Origin: Desmodus rotundus
Taxonomy: Eukaryota > Chordata > Mammalia > Chiroptera > Phyllostomidae
DNA length: 64,000 nucleotides
Reading direction: 5' to 3'
NCBI RefSeq assembly: GCF_022682495.2
Contig: NC_071391.1
Coordinates: 12,251,680 to 12,315,679 of the forward strand
Shown here: positions 23,340 through 34,740 of the stretch, piece by piece
Position numbering within the stretch: the stretch's first letter is position 1
Layout of the letters: every line of letters starts with the position of its first letter
Program-made: the position numbers and the translations under genes
Notes under the pieces: model-generated
The model's database searches: none
What the model was told of the DNA's origin: nothing
Seen by the model: only the letters and a program-made list of their open reading frames with translations

Positions 23340-23570
23340 GTGATAAACCACAGCGGGCAGAGACCCATCGCCTCCTCTCATGGGCGCACTGAACCGACAG
23401 CTACACATGGAGCAATTTCCCCTGAAAAAGACCTGAAAACTAACCAAGCAGCTCCTTCACATCAGGCAAACCAGAAGAAGGCCAAGTCGAAATGTACAGA
23501 AGAGACACAATCACGACATACACCCCACTCCAGGGTGGGGACCTGTCGGGGGGCTTTAACGCAGCCCCCC
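23340..23570 (+). other. Possible L1 5' UTR-like segment
   Basis: Text such as 'cagctacacatggagcaattt' and 'catcaggcaaaccagaagaagg' resembles bat L1 5' leader sequence as I remember it, and it abuts the LTR that follows. The assignment is weak. Confidence 0.3.
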
Positions 23571-23576
23571 CGGTCC

Positions 23577-24089
23577 ACCACGGATGAAGAAAAAGACTAC
23601 CAAGACATGATCTGCTTGGGGAGGAAAGGTGGCCGTTTCTCTCCAGGGGAGAAGGGCCCAGAGCCTCTCTCTCCAGGGGCTTTTATTGGGTTCATTCGCA
23701 TAGGAATATGGATAAAGCTCATCAATCATTGTCAGGCAGTAAGGGTTAAACAATACAAGATTTACAGTGAACTCTGAGGGCTTATTCTGAGTTACAGCCA
23801 ATTAGTTAGAGGGCCATAAAACTTTAGGCGCCAGACTCATCTCAGGTCTGGACCCTTATCTCTTAAACTGAGGGTACAAATTAAGTAGGTTTCACAGGAA
23901 TGTATGTATGTTTCTTAGGCCTGATTCCCCAGGGAATCAGCCCCTCCCAGCACAGGACTGCACTGCCCTCTGTTATTGCTTTAGGCTTAAGTCAGACAAG
24001 GGAAGTAAGGCAGCCAAGAGATTAGGAGACTTCTTGCAGACTGAATGAGGACTCAGGCTATTTGAAAGCCGAGGGGCGAGGGTCCATCA
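23577..24089 (-). repeat. 3' LTR of an endogenous retrovirus, with polypurine tract
   Basis: On the - strand the element starts TGATGGACC at 24089, directly after a polypurine tract AAAAAGGGGG (24099 to 24090), the classical junction of internal sequence and 3' LTR. Further along, an AATAAAAG polyadenylation signal (near 23683) and a GC/CT-rich U5-like stretch follow. The right-hand end of U5 is uncertain. About 90 bp of probable internal retroviral sequence remain at 24100-24189; no env or pol frame is visible. Relic, non-coding. Confidence 0.6.
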
Positions 24090-24190
24090 CCCCCTTTTTC
24101 CACAGCCCCCCAAGTCCTTCCCTGCGGGCCTCTTCCGTGACCAGAGCCTGTCTTAGGTTGATCCTCCCTTGAGGATTCTTACGCGTCATT

Positions 24191-27100
24191 GGCTAACTGG
24201 CCAAGCTCAGGGCCAAGCGGGGTGAAGTGGGCAGAGGTGGCACACCTGCCAGGGAGACAAGCTTTGTCTCCTCAGTGGCTTATGGTCCCAACTCTGACTC
24301 AGCCTTAATCATGGGGGTTACAGCCTCTGAAACCAGGCAGGGTGGTTCCCAACAGGGACCCACACAATTGGTGGGGAACTCACACACCTAGAGCTTCTCC
24401 AAGGGGGAGAGGACTTGTACCCCGCATGGGGCACCCCAACGTTTAAGACCTGCACCTGAGAGACGAGCCCCCAAAACACCTGCTTTGAACACCAACGGGA
24501 CTCGCGTCCAGGAGACCCCAAGTGCTGAGCAAACTGAGAAAGAGCTCTTCCAGAGCTCGCATGCAGACTCACCACTCCAGGGCCCTGAGTTAGAGAAGAG
24601 CCCAGACTCGACCTGAAAGAGGTTCATTTGCTCACATCCACGCACCTGCAGAGGGGCAGGGCCTCCCGGGAGTGTCTACAGGTATGGGGGCTGCTGGGGG
24701 ACATTCTTGCCTCTGTCCCACTCCACAACACCAGGAGGGGGCCATGGGGAGTTACACACTTCCAGTGCCCATGTTATCCGTTTTGTGGCTGCCACTCAAG
24801 AAACACCCTCTAATCAAATTTTTATATTGAATAGAAGATGGAATATCAAGTGCCTTTCAGGCGCACTAAAGATGTTTGAAGAGCAGTCTATGCTAAAGGA
24901 AGATGTGAGTTAGATTCCCTGATGGAGCAAGTGCTGGGGGAGAAAAAGAGCCTGCCTTCCAGAGTTCATGGTGAGATCAAATCCCCTCTCTACCTACCTG
25001 CTCTTCAATTTTAGCCAAAATTAGCTGAGTCTTAGCTGCGACCCACGTAAAATAGGGGTCATCATAGCATCCCCAAGGCCCTCATGACATTAATGCCCTG
25101 TCTATGACAGCTATGACTGTGCCAGGTCTAACACTACGAACAATTCACCACGGCGCGTTTTCACACACAAGGACACCACCGTTTCCAGAAGATACAGCAT
25201 GATAACCACTTATATCAGTCATCCCGTTGCAACAGCGGACTTCCCACACTTTTCCAAGAGAAGCCATATCTCTACCTAATGTCTCTGCCTCCCAGAAATG
25301 CCACTCTGTATGGATGCGGAGCAAAGGCAAGAAGAGAGGGACCCGTGAAGCAGTCGCTGGACGTGGCTTCTCAGACTGGTAAAAAGCCTCAACACCTAGA
25401 ATTCTCAGAATAATTTAGGAATAATATAACTTTCACCCAATTCTCTCGGCATCAACCACACACATGAATGATCCAAGCACAGAACTTCTAATTCTATACA
25501 AGCCACACATTTTGTTAAATCGTGAAGAAGACTGAATGCTCCGAGTCTCCTGGCACATTCTGCAGTTGTAATAGAAAGGGGCTGTAGCTGCATCATCCGA
25601 GAGGTGAGGCAGTTTCAGATGGGGCTGAGTCCACATTGCATGTTCAAGGGAGTTCACCCCAAGTAGACAGGCCACTTTTTTTGAAGTCTTTACTCTCATT
25701 AAAGAAGTTCTTGCCCTGACTGCCTGGACTTAAACTTTAGAAGAGGGCTTGGCTCTGCTTCCCCTTCTCAGAATGGAGGTCTCATTTCTTGAAGTCTGAC
25801 ACTTCCTATCAAGCCACACCTGTATATGACCAATCAAGAAAGAAGTGTAAGCATAGAATATTACAGTGGTTTTTAAACATGTTTTTCAGGATTTAAATAC
25901 CTCTTATCAATGTAAATCTATATAAAGAAGATTTTCAAAAACAGACAATCAGTTGTTTTGATTGAAGTCCCGCACATGCCCGATTGCATGCCTCCTACCC
26001 TCTCCTGCTCCTCCTGCTCCAATCCCTGACATACCTGAAGAATTCTGAACTCCAAATCATAGTCCATAAACCACTGGCATAGAAAACACATCGAGGACTT
26101 TGGAACCGTCTTTGATCTGCAGTTTTCTCAGCTGCAAAGTGTGCATTATCCCCTCTACAGGGTAGCGCTGTCCTGAGGTTTAATTTTAGGAAATTTACTG
26201 GCAGGTGCTTCGTTCATATTAGTCTTTTGCCTCCTGCTTCCCATTTTCTGGTCTGAATGATATTCTCAAGAATGCGGCCATTTTCCATATTATGTCACTA
26301 GAAAAAAAATCTCCTCTTGGCCAACACATAGAGTTTTGATTCCATCCATTAGGCATCTCTTGCAGGTAATGCCCAGGCTTACCAACGTAAGAGAAGCCTG
26401 AGCTCACAGAAACAGTATATCTTCCTGCTTTCCTGTCCTCCAGTTGCAGATCTGGCATCTCGAGCCCTAGTTTTCTGTGGACCCAGGAACACCTGTAAAC
26501 ACCTATGAGGAGTTCATGCTATATATTTTTTAAACTTTTGATTCACTTTGAAGTAATTCCAGAGGGAAACACCTGACAGTAGGGAAATTATCAAGCCTCA
26601 GATTTAGAATTCAGAGACTTAGATGTACTTATGTTCTGGGGGATCTTTGCAGAGAAGCAGAGGAAAGGACAGAGAAAGCAGGGGCTTAGAAATAAGGCAG
26701 ATCGAGATTTGAACTCAGGCTCTGTAAGCTACTGAGACCTTGATCAAGACGCTGACCTTCCAAAGAGTTGGTCTCTTCCTCTGTTAAACAGGGTCCTCAT
26801 ACCCACTTCACCAGACTGTTTTAGGATCAAATTATATAAAATATATGAAATCTCTTGGGTAGTAGTAAAATAAACACACACATACATGTTCCTTATTTAT
26901 TTATAAATATTATTCTCAGAAACAATATCAAGAATGATCACTGATTTGTATTCAGTGGTGAAACATTGGTATATTACCTAATAATTGAGGTGAAAATAGA
27001 GACATAACAACATTTTACATCTGAAGAAATAATGACTTCTAGAAATTGAATTGGCCCAACATTTACTGAGTTTTACTCTATGTCACTTAGAGCCAGATAC

Positions 27101-28430
27101 AAAGAAAAGTCTGATTCAGGCCATAATCTTAAAAGATTGACAGTCTAGTGGGGAAAAAATAATCACTACAATATAGATACTATAGGCCTTAAAGGATTTC
27201 CGCTGAGTTGTTGGAGTTCAAAAAAGGAAAGGGACATATCCAAACAAGAATATCATGGAAGCTTCTTAAGGTCCAGAAGTTCAGGTGGGCATTAGAAAGT
27301 AGATAGGATGCTAACAGGAAGAGATGGGGGAAGTGTTTTAGGTGGGAGACACAAGGAGATATTCAGGAAGCACTGTGTCCGCCAGAATGTAACTGAAAAT
27401 AAAAATAGAGCATAAAGGGAAGGCCATACCCTGAGGGTGGTGTGTGTCAGGTAGGAGTTTGTGGTAGATGCAGAGGGCAACAGGGAGGCATGGAAGATTT
27501 CTTTGTGGAGGGGAATAGTAAAGTCAGAGAAGTGCTTTTGGGTGATTAATCTGGAAATGGGGGGGGCGGGCGGAGGGGGCAGGAATCATCTCCTGAGAGT
27601 GAGGGTTAGTGTTGGGGTTAGGGTCGGAGGTTACATTGTTATGCCATGTGATGGTAGCTACATGAAGTAGGACTCAAAAAAAGATGATTAAAATACCATA
27701 GGACAAGCAGTGAGGACCCAAGAGCAGCTGAACCCACACTTGAATCAAACGTAGCTCCAGAATGAAGAATGAAAAGGAGCAGAGTGCTGGTGGATGGAGA
27801 GCAAGAATTCAATATGGTGGCATGAGAGAGGGGGTTATCAGTTATCGGGTGTTTTGCTGGAATGACTGAGAATCACAAGATGCCAAGGGGCTGAACACAC
27901 AGAAAACCAATGGGCCAAACAACCAGAGGTCTGGAAGAAAAAACAGGGAAAAAGAATGGCAGGTGTGAAAGAAGAGAGTGTTAGACATCTAAGTACCCAT
28001 ATTACATGGAAAATAAAACTTGTGCCTACAAAGTGAGTATCATTGGCCAGTACTTTCAAATCACTTAAAATCTTGAAAGCCTGAGTCTAATGCAAGCATG
28101 ACCTAATGTGAATCTCTTCAAAAGTCAAAACACTTTCTGTTCTGAAGACGAATCCCTTCTAGGTCCACTCGGCCTGCCCAGAACCCACTAGGCACATTCT
28201 CAGGGAGTCAAGTCCATAGAATTTCTAAGCATTTGCGTGACTTCCCAGACTCCAAAAGTGCAGGCTTTTCAAACACAAAGGCATATGGCCATTGTCCTTC
28301 TTTGTTCCACCTCCCTCTTCATCATTATTCCCTGAGAGGGCCTGGTTTCTAGAAGAGTTCACTGTCTCAAAGCCAGCCAATCTGCCTCAAGGTCACTGTG
28401 AAATGTGGAAGGGCAGCATGGGAAGACCGC
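24191..28430. other. Intergenic part of unit 1, no gene seen
   Basis: Downstream of the OR4X1-like gene. A MIR-like stretch is visible at about 26690-26830. Short open frames (24318-24645, 25145-25699, 26219-26458) recur in the second unit only because the DNA is duplicated and show no protein motif. A 'gttagggttagtgttggggttaggg' patch near 27600 is not a telomere array. Confidence 0.4.
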
Positions 28431-28439
28431 TCCTAGACT

Positions 28440-28577
28440 TCATCCTAGAAACCCCTTCAATCCTCTCTAATCCCATAAAGATGAGGAGACTGAAACTTAA
28501 AGAGAGAAAGTGACTGGCCTGGGGCCACTCCCTCAGTTTGAAGTAGAAGCAAACTGGGAATCCTGTGCCCCAATTTC
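28440..28577 (+). repeat. MIR SINE overlapping the 3' end of the OR4X1-like gene (copy 1)
   Basis: Reads 'aagatgaggagactgaaacttaaagagag', 'aagtgactggcctggggccac' and 'agcaaactgggaatcctgtgcccc', the MIR core in order. It lies antisense to the receptor and contains its stop codon. Confidence 0.6.
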
Positions 28578-29543
28578 CCGTCCTTTGATTCTCCCATTTG
28601 CCCTACCTAAGTTATTTATTTTTCTTCCCGAGTCACTTCTGTCCATCAGTCTCCTCATGGCGCTCTTCACTTCTGCATTCCTGAAGGAATAGATGATGGG
28701 GTTTAAGAGAGGTGTGACCACTGTGTAAAATATGGCGACTATCTTGTCTGCAGGGAGGGCCACACAGGGCCTCATGTAGACAAAGGAACAGGGAATGAAG
28801 AACAGGCTTACAACCACCACGTGAGAGGCGCAGGTGGACAGGGCCTTCAACCGGCCTTCTGAGGTCTGGCTCCTCAGGGAACACAGGATGACCACGTAGG
28901 AAGCGAGCAGGACCATGAAGCTGATCACCGAAATGAAGCCACCATTGGTGATGATCAGCACACCAATGAGGAAGGTGTCGGAGCAGGCCAGCTTCAGCAC
29001 GGGGTGCACATCACAGAAGTAGTGGTCAAGGACCTTGGGGCCACAGAAGGGCAGCTGGAAAATGAGGAAGGCCAGCCCCATGGAATGCAGCAAGCCCCCG
29101 CCCCCTGCTGCTCCCACCAGGAGGCCGCACACGCGCCGGTTCATGATGCTCGTGTAGTGCAGGGGCTTGCAGATGGCCACATAGCGGTCGTAGGCCATCA
29201 CTGTCAGGAGGAAGACCTCGGTGCCACCAAAGAAGTGGAGGAAAAATATCTGTGTGATGCATCCCTTGAGGGAAATGACTGTCCTCTCAATAAAAGAGTC
29301 AAGGATGAGCTTGGGGGCTGTGACGGAACAGTAACACATTTCCACAAAGGACAAGTAGCCAAGGAAGAAATACATGGGGGAGGTGAGTCCTTTACTGGCC
29401 ATGATGGTCACCACGATGAGGCCATTGCCCAGCACACTGGCCAAGTACATGAGGAGAAAAATCACAGAAATGACCTTCTGCGTGCCCCGGTTCTGGGAAA
29501 ATCCCAAGAAAGTGATTTCAGTCACATTGCTCGGAGGGACCAT
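28533..29543 (-). CDS. OR4X1: Olfactory receptor, OR4X1-like, copy 1 (TM4 Trp lost)
   Basis: A 336-residue odorant GPCR. Motifs: NVT site (6-8), GN (39-40), PMYFFLGYLSFVE (56-68), Cys95, [15 protein letters not shown] (116-130), CGPK and FCDVH in EC2, KALSTCASH (233-241), and PLLNPIIYSFRN (278-289). It is closest to human OR4X1 as remembered, including VMFLLMY/VLGNGLIVVTI-like TM1 and CSFVYMRPC in EC3. Two oddities. Residue 147, the near-invariant TM4 Trp, is Gly (codon GGG at 29103-29105); the sister copy keeps TGG. The C terminus runs about 30 residues past the usual end, the last dozen or so encoded by an antisense MIR. The frame is intact, but full function is doubtful. Start ATG at 29543 is the family start. 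Confidence 0.9.
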   Translation of the reverse strand: MVPPSNVTEITFLGFSQNRGTQKVISVIFLLMYLASVLGNGLIVVTIMASKGLTSPMYFFLGYLSFVEMCYCSVTAPKLILDSFIERTVISLKGCITQIFFLHFFGGTEVFLLTVMAYDRYVAICKPLHYTSIMNRRVCGLLVGAAGGGGLLHSMGLAFLIFQLPFCGPKVLDHYFCDVHPVLKLACSDTFLIGVLIITNGGFISVISFMVLLASYVVILCSLRSQTSEGRLKALSTCASHVVVVSLFFIPCSFVYMRPCVALPADKIVAIFYTVVTPLLNPIIYSFRNAEVKSAMRRLMDRSDSGRKINNLGRANGRIKGREIGAQDSQFASTSN

Positions 29544-29567
29544 GTTTTAAAGCACGGAGGCTGATGG

Positions 29568-29590
29568 CCTGGAATAACAGAAATCAAAGA
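29568..29590 (-). other. Candidate splice acceptor of OR4X1-like copy 1
   Basis: The - strand reads TTTCTGTTATTCCAG, with the exon beginning at 29568, 25 bp before the ATG. Confidence 0.55.
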
Positions 29591-29820
29591 ACTGTCCTTC
29601 AATAATCAGAAACATCCTTCTCAGACCTTGACAGCGATTGTCATTCTGCTCCCTCTTGAGTCCCACCCTCCCTTGGGCATCTCCCATACATGTTCTCCGC
29701 AAGGCAAGGGGCAAAATGATGATTATTGGCTGTTCAGTATTCTTCCTAAAAGATTTGAGTTTATAATAAAACTACCTTGAAGGGTTTTTTCTGATCCTCA
29801 CTACAAAAATGTGAGGCATC

Positions 29821-29974
29821 CTGGCCGGTGCTCAGCTGGTTGGAGCATCGGCCTGTGCACCAAAAGTTGTAGACAGAGCCCCAGTCTGGACACGTGAGGG
29901 AGGCAACCGACCAACGTCTGTCTGTCTGTCTGTCTCTCTCTCTCCCTTTCTCTCTTTCAAATCAATAAATATCT
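29821..29974 (+). mobile_element. Ves-type SINE, decayed
   Basis: Starts 'ctggccggtgctcagctggttgg' with a tRNA-like A-box region, then 'gcctgtgcaccaaaag', 'gaggcaaccgaccaacg', a (tctg)n/(tc)n run and a terminal 'aaatcaataaatat', the Ves layout. The B box is degraded. It has a counterpart at 51633-51790, so it predates the duplication. Confidence 0.75.
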
Positions 29975-31234
29975 CCTCTGTGGGGATTAAAGAAAAATGT
30001 GTGGCTATTTTATACCTAAGAAAATTGAGACTCAGAAAGATTCGGTCACTAACTCAAAGCCACAGAGCTCATATCTGAACTGAGGTCTGTATCTTTTAAA
30101 ATGCAGATGCTTCCGCTTCATCTTCTGCTCCTGAACTTCGCTTGGCTGCACAGTAAGAGTTTCAGCCCACCCTGCCTCACACCGTAATGTGGAACCAGTT
30201 GTCTTTGCTGTGACTGCCAGAGTTTCTCCACCCCAGTTATTCTGCCACCTGTGAAACTAACCTGGCTCGCTAGCAGGCAGAAAGAAGAAGCTGAAAAGGG
30301 GAAGGAGAGTCACCAAGCCTCCACTACCATTCCTGCAGATGGAGATGGGGAAGAGGAAATGTGAGGCAGTAGCAGGCTGCCTCTACAATCCTGGAACCCA
30401 TGGCTAAGAAATAATTCAAAGGTCATTTCAGTTTCCACTTTATAAAAGCCTATTATTATTCCGTGGGGATGTCACGCATGCTCACCACAGAGCTTCAGAG
30501 CAGTCCGCACCAGAAGAAGTCCGCCCGGCAGTGGGGGGTCAGGACCGCCTCCTGAAGCACACGTGAGTGAAGGAGTCCCCGACATGCACTGCAGAGGGCT
30601 CTGAACACAGACTAGGTGAGCAGACACGGGAACTCCATCGTCACAGCCTCTGAGCAGTCACTCCCTCGGGGTGAAACATGCCTGCCCGCAAACCAGCTCG
30701 CAGCCCCCCCGACATGTGACAGAGCAGCTGCAGCACTGTGACCTGGGGACAGGAGCACAGGCCTCGGGGTCAGGAGACCTGGGTTCAGTCTTAGCTCTGC
30801 TGCTTGGCAGCTAGCTGTGACATTAAACAAGCACAGAATCTCCTCCAAGCCCAGAATTTTCATTTAAAAAAAAAAAAAAAAAAAAAACAGAAAGAAAATA
30901 CCTTTTCCATGGTGCTATTTTGAGATTAAGTTTTAAAACAAACAGTAATAGTACAAGAGAATAACTGGCAAGAGCATTGGCGTATAATTGAACATGCTTG
31001 TACTCTGCCTGTGTCCCATCAGGGCAGCGAGCCGGGGACTCGCCGGGGTGCTCCTGCTTTAGGAGCAGGCCAGATACCACCTCTGCGTGGACCTGCCGCA
31101 CCCTAGGGTTCTCATCTGAGCCTCCGCCCACGGCCTGTGGACTAGCGGGCTCTGTGATACAACAGGACCGGATATGCCAAGTGACTTGCTAAGCCAGTCA
31201 CATAAAGAAAACACTGTCTGAGCCCACAATGCCC
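29975..31234. other. Intergenic with MIR scraps and an A-run
   Basis: MIR-like text lies at 30005-30115 and 30750-30845, followed by a run of about 23 A residues at 30865-30887. No gene recognised upstream of the OR4X1-like start; its 5' exon may lie here. Confidence 0.4.
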
Positions 31235-31470
31235 GGAGAGAGCGGTACAGTTTATTGGGACAAAGTAGAACGCAGTTGCCAGGTTCTGGGGAGGGAGCAG
31301 GTGGAGTCCGTGCGTAAGGGAGCACAGTTTCAGTTCGGGACAGTGCACGTTCTTGAGGTGGATGCTGGTGGCAGTTGCACAACCACGTGACGAACTGTGC
31401 GTATAAAAATGGTTGAGGTGGTAAACTTGATGTTATGTGTATTTTACACAATTAAACAAACAAACCCAAA
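31235..31470 (+). mobile_element. L1 (old) 3' end fragment
   Basis: Contains the old-L1 3' end pattern 'cagttgccaggttctggggag...agtttcagttcgg...aaaaatggttgaggtgg...gatgttatgtgtattttac'. Its copy is at about 53050-53275. Confidence 0.65.
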
Positions 31471-32923
31471 TGACTCCTGTTTCCCCTCCTCAGACCCACC
31501 TCCAAGGACAAGGTCAGATTTGTCTTTCCCCCTCCCCCGCCCCCTTTAGTCTCTTTCTTATGCCTATTAGGGGGCTGGTTAGTTTCAAAAGATGCAGAGT
31601 AACTGAGGATGAGAAACACTGGCACACGCTGTAGAAAGTCAATTTCATGTTAATATGTAAGGCAGGTCAGATATGACACCTTATTAGGCAGCCAACATAA
31701 GGCAGCTTCAGGGGTAAGAGATAATGAAAGCATCTGGAAAATACAGGCCTCAGCTCAGATATGTGCTGTGTGGCCTTCAGGAAGTGACTCAACCTCTCTG
31801 AGCACAGAGCTCTCCTCTCACTGTTGTGTCCCTCCCTTACCTCTCCATCAGGCTTCACTGTGTTCCCAGCTGATTTGCGCCATGACCAATGTTTCCACCC
31901 GGGATGTTTTCTATATGGAGAGCAGGAATCTTCAGTGGGCTGTTTCACCCTCGTAGCCAAATTGGCTCTATTACTAGGCAAGTCATCTCTGTGAAATTAA
32001 GCTTTGAAAGTAAACACTCGCTGCTTCTATAATGGCTTCTGATTAGGGGTGTCAGTGAGAGTCCCTCTCAGAGGCTTTGTAGGGACCACTTTAGGTTCCA
32101 GGTAAAAATGTAAAATTAAGTTTTTGCTTTCCAAAGTTGTTGAAGGTAGCAGAGTGAGATGTATACATACAGTGGAGTCATCAAATCTCCTCTGAAAAGT
32201 TAAATTTTTAAAGGCCATGGAATGGAAGAAAGAAAAGGAAATTCACATGTGTTGAAACTGAGTAGAAATGGAGGACATTTTAGAGATAATTTCACAAACA
32301 GGTCATCAGACCCCTAAGCCATTGATGGTGGCAGTGACTTCCTTATAGAATAACTTTAATCCTGACTTTTTGATTGGCAGGAAGAGACACTGAAAGACAA
32401 GCACGAGATCGTGTGCCTTTTTCCGCAGCTTGTGGTTCAGGAAACTTAAACAGGATGACATATAATAGAAGCTTGAGACAGATTGGCCCCGATGGGCAAC
32501 ATCTGTGAAAATGTTTCAGTCTTTACAATAAATCTGGTCCCCACCTCATGGTTCCTCATGGTATCTTTCCTATCACAGAAGTCCATGCCCTGGGGGTTTC
32601 TGAAAAATGAGACTGGTCTACCTGGCCTTTTCTAGCATTCCTTTTCTCCTGCTTTCTCCCCAAAGATATCCTGTCGCCAGAGGAGTCCGCACAGGGCCTG
32701 TCCTTGCTAGTGTCCCTGACCGAGGAATTGGAGGCTGTTAAATCGGAAGGAAGAGGAACCTGGACCCAGAATCACACAGCTAGTTGGGGTGCAGCCCAGA
32801 CTAGGATCAGGCTCCACAGTCTCAGGTCAATACTGGCTTCACCGCTCTTTTCCACGGACTCCTCCCCCGGTGCTCCCCCAGAGCTGGATTCCCTAATGGA
32901 GGGAGGGTGTGGAGAGAGAAGAT
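31471..32923. other. Intergenic, no gene seen
   Basis: Unique-looking sequence with a MIR-like stretch at 32750-32830 ('cacacagctagttggggtgcag'). Positions 32475-32498 are identical to a 24-bp tract inserted elsewhere in unit 2 (57026-57049). Confidence 0.4.
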
Positions 32924-33149
32924 ATACCGTACTTTTCAGACTGTAAGACGCACTCCCCCCCGCCAGTTTGGGAGGAAAAGGGGGGCGCGTCTTATAGTCC
33001 AAATGTAGCTTGCATTTACATTTACATTGGTGAACTATTATGTTATTTATGTTATTAAATACTTTACCCCATTTTTTGCTTCAAAATTTTTTTTCCTATT
33101 TTCCTCCTCTAAAACCTAGGTGTGTCTTATGGTCCAAAAAATACGGTAT
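32924..33149. mobile_element. Palindromic MITE
   Basis: The left end (ataccgtacttttcagactg) and the reverse complement of the right end (ataccgtattttttggacca) pair over about 30 bp. Both continue into 'taagac(g/a)cac' blocks. The element is 226 bp, has no ORF and is flanked by TA. Its copy is at 54734-54959. The DNA-transposon superfamily is not determined. Confidence 0.7.
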
Positions 33150-33724
33150 GTGTTTCTAATAAAAGGCAAAGCAACACTGTAGAGTTAAGATCTAAAAAAA
33201 AATTCACACTGAGAAAATGAACCATAATGTGGGCCGACTTCAGTTTTCCACCTCCGGCCCAGACAGCCTGTGAGGAGTGTGGAGGGCCCTGGGAGGAGAG
33301 AGTAGTTTAGGAATTGGCCAGACTGGGCTGCCAGTGAAAGAAGCCTTTGCCAGGTGCTTGGTGGCAAGGTCCGAGCTCCAGCACTCTGTCACCAGGGGTC
33401 AGATCATTCTCCAGCTGTTTCACCTGCCTTTGTCAAGGCTCCTCAGAGAAGAGCACAGAACCTTCTGGAGGCTTTAGAAGAGTCTCATATCCACTGTCAC
33501 TCCTTTCAACCGGGGGTTGGGGGAGTTGGGTAGGGGGAACTCAGTAGATGTTAATAAGTACTAGGATTTGATCCCTGAATCCTCCATCTGCTACTGTATC
33601 TATTTCAAAACCAAGGTATCACTGCAAGGGGCCTATAAATATAAGGATTTCATTTATATATAAGTAGAAATAAAAATAAAAAGACTAATGTGTATGGGGA
33701 GGGTATCTAGTATAAAAATAGCTC

Positions 33725-34010
33725 TTCAACAAAACAACCAAGCAAGCAAAATATAACCAGAGACATTGAAATTAAGAACAAACTGGCAGTAACCAGACAG
33801 GAGGTGGGAGGGGATAATGAGGGGGGAAAGGGGAAATGGTTTTCAGGAACATCTATAAAGGACGTATGGGCAAAGCCAAAGGGGGGTAGGATCAATGGTG
33901 GGAAGTGGGGGTGGCTGGCAGGGGGGTGGGAGGAGTGGGGGGGAGGGAAATGGAGACAACTGTACTTGAACAACATTTAAAAAAATGTGGGGAAAAAAAG
34001 AATGGAAAAA
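33725..34010 (+). mobile_element. L1 3' UTR fragment
   Basis: Sense L1 3' UTR-like text: 'accagagacattgaaatta', 'aactggcagtaaccagacagg', G-rich tract, then 'caactgtacttgaacaaca' and an A-rich end. Copy at 55520-55810. Confidence 0.6.
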
Positions 34011-34427
34011 ATAGCTCTTCTTTTTGAAACTAATTCCAAAGCATGTCTCTATAGAACTTCAGGGAATGAACCTACCTTGAATATTGTTTTGTTGCTTTGA
34101 TTCTTAACTTTCTCTTCTGGATATTTTGTAGTCAGAAAGCTGATTCACTTGCACAAGTCATCCCAGGAAAAGAAAGATTTGCTTCACTAACATGTAAAAA
34201 TAAAGTAATCAAAGAAATATAAGGTGGGGGACTCCAGAAAATGGAATTATCTTCTGGAGGGCAGGCCCTTAGTAGAGGCTTCCCCAGCTAGGTTAGTGCT
34301 ATAGGAACCCATGTGGGTCAGTATACCAACTGGTGTTGTTGTGAGAGGCTGCGCCTGGCTTCAGTGAATTTCTTTTGAAGACTGTTTCAATGCGTTTGCC
34401 CATTCATTTCATGATGGGTGATTTACA

Positions 34428-34740
34428 AGCACACCTGCCCACACTGCACTGAGTGTTCAGCAGTTTTTTACCAAAAACAGCATGAGCCCCGTGCCCCATC
34501 CTCCCTATTCACTCAATCTTCCCCAAGCAACTTTTTTTTTTGTTTCCCCGGATGAAAAAAGTCCGCAAAGAGAAACATTTTCCTGATGTGGGAGAGGAGA
34601 AACAAAAAACAGCAGAAACACTGAAAGGCATCAAAACTGACAAGCTCAAAAACTGCTTTGAGCAGTGGAAAAAAGGTCTCGATAGGTGTATTGCATCAAA
34701 TGGAGAGTACTGTAAAGGTGACTGGCATTTAAACATGTAG
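34428..34740 (+). pseudogene. Mariner transposase C-terminal relic (copy 1)
   Basis: The conceptual frame gives TPAHTALSVQQFF, then HPPYSLNLPQATFF, then (after a shift) KKVRKEKHF, FEQWKKGLDRCIASNGEY and KGDWHLNM. These are the last part of a Tc1/mariner (D,D34D) transposase catalytic domain and its C terminus. The third catalytic Asp, normally in PPYSPDLAP, is absent. A longer T run at about 34532-34541 than in the sister copy shifts the frame and leads to a stop. Non-functional DNA-transposon fossil. Confidence 0.75.

Noticed and set aside
27595..27630. TTAGGG-like text suggesting an interstitial telomere
   Set aside because: Only two or three imperfect units, repeated at about 49410 by the duplication; not an array.
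30823..31131. 102-codon - strand frame identical in both units (also 52635-52943)
   Set aside because: Its identity reflects recent duplication; it includes a poly-F/lysine run from the A-tract and has no domain.
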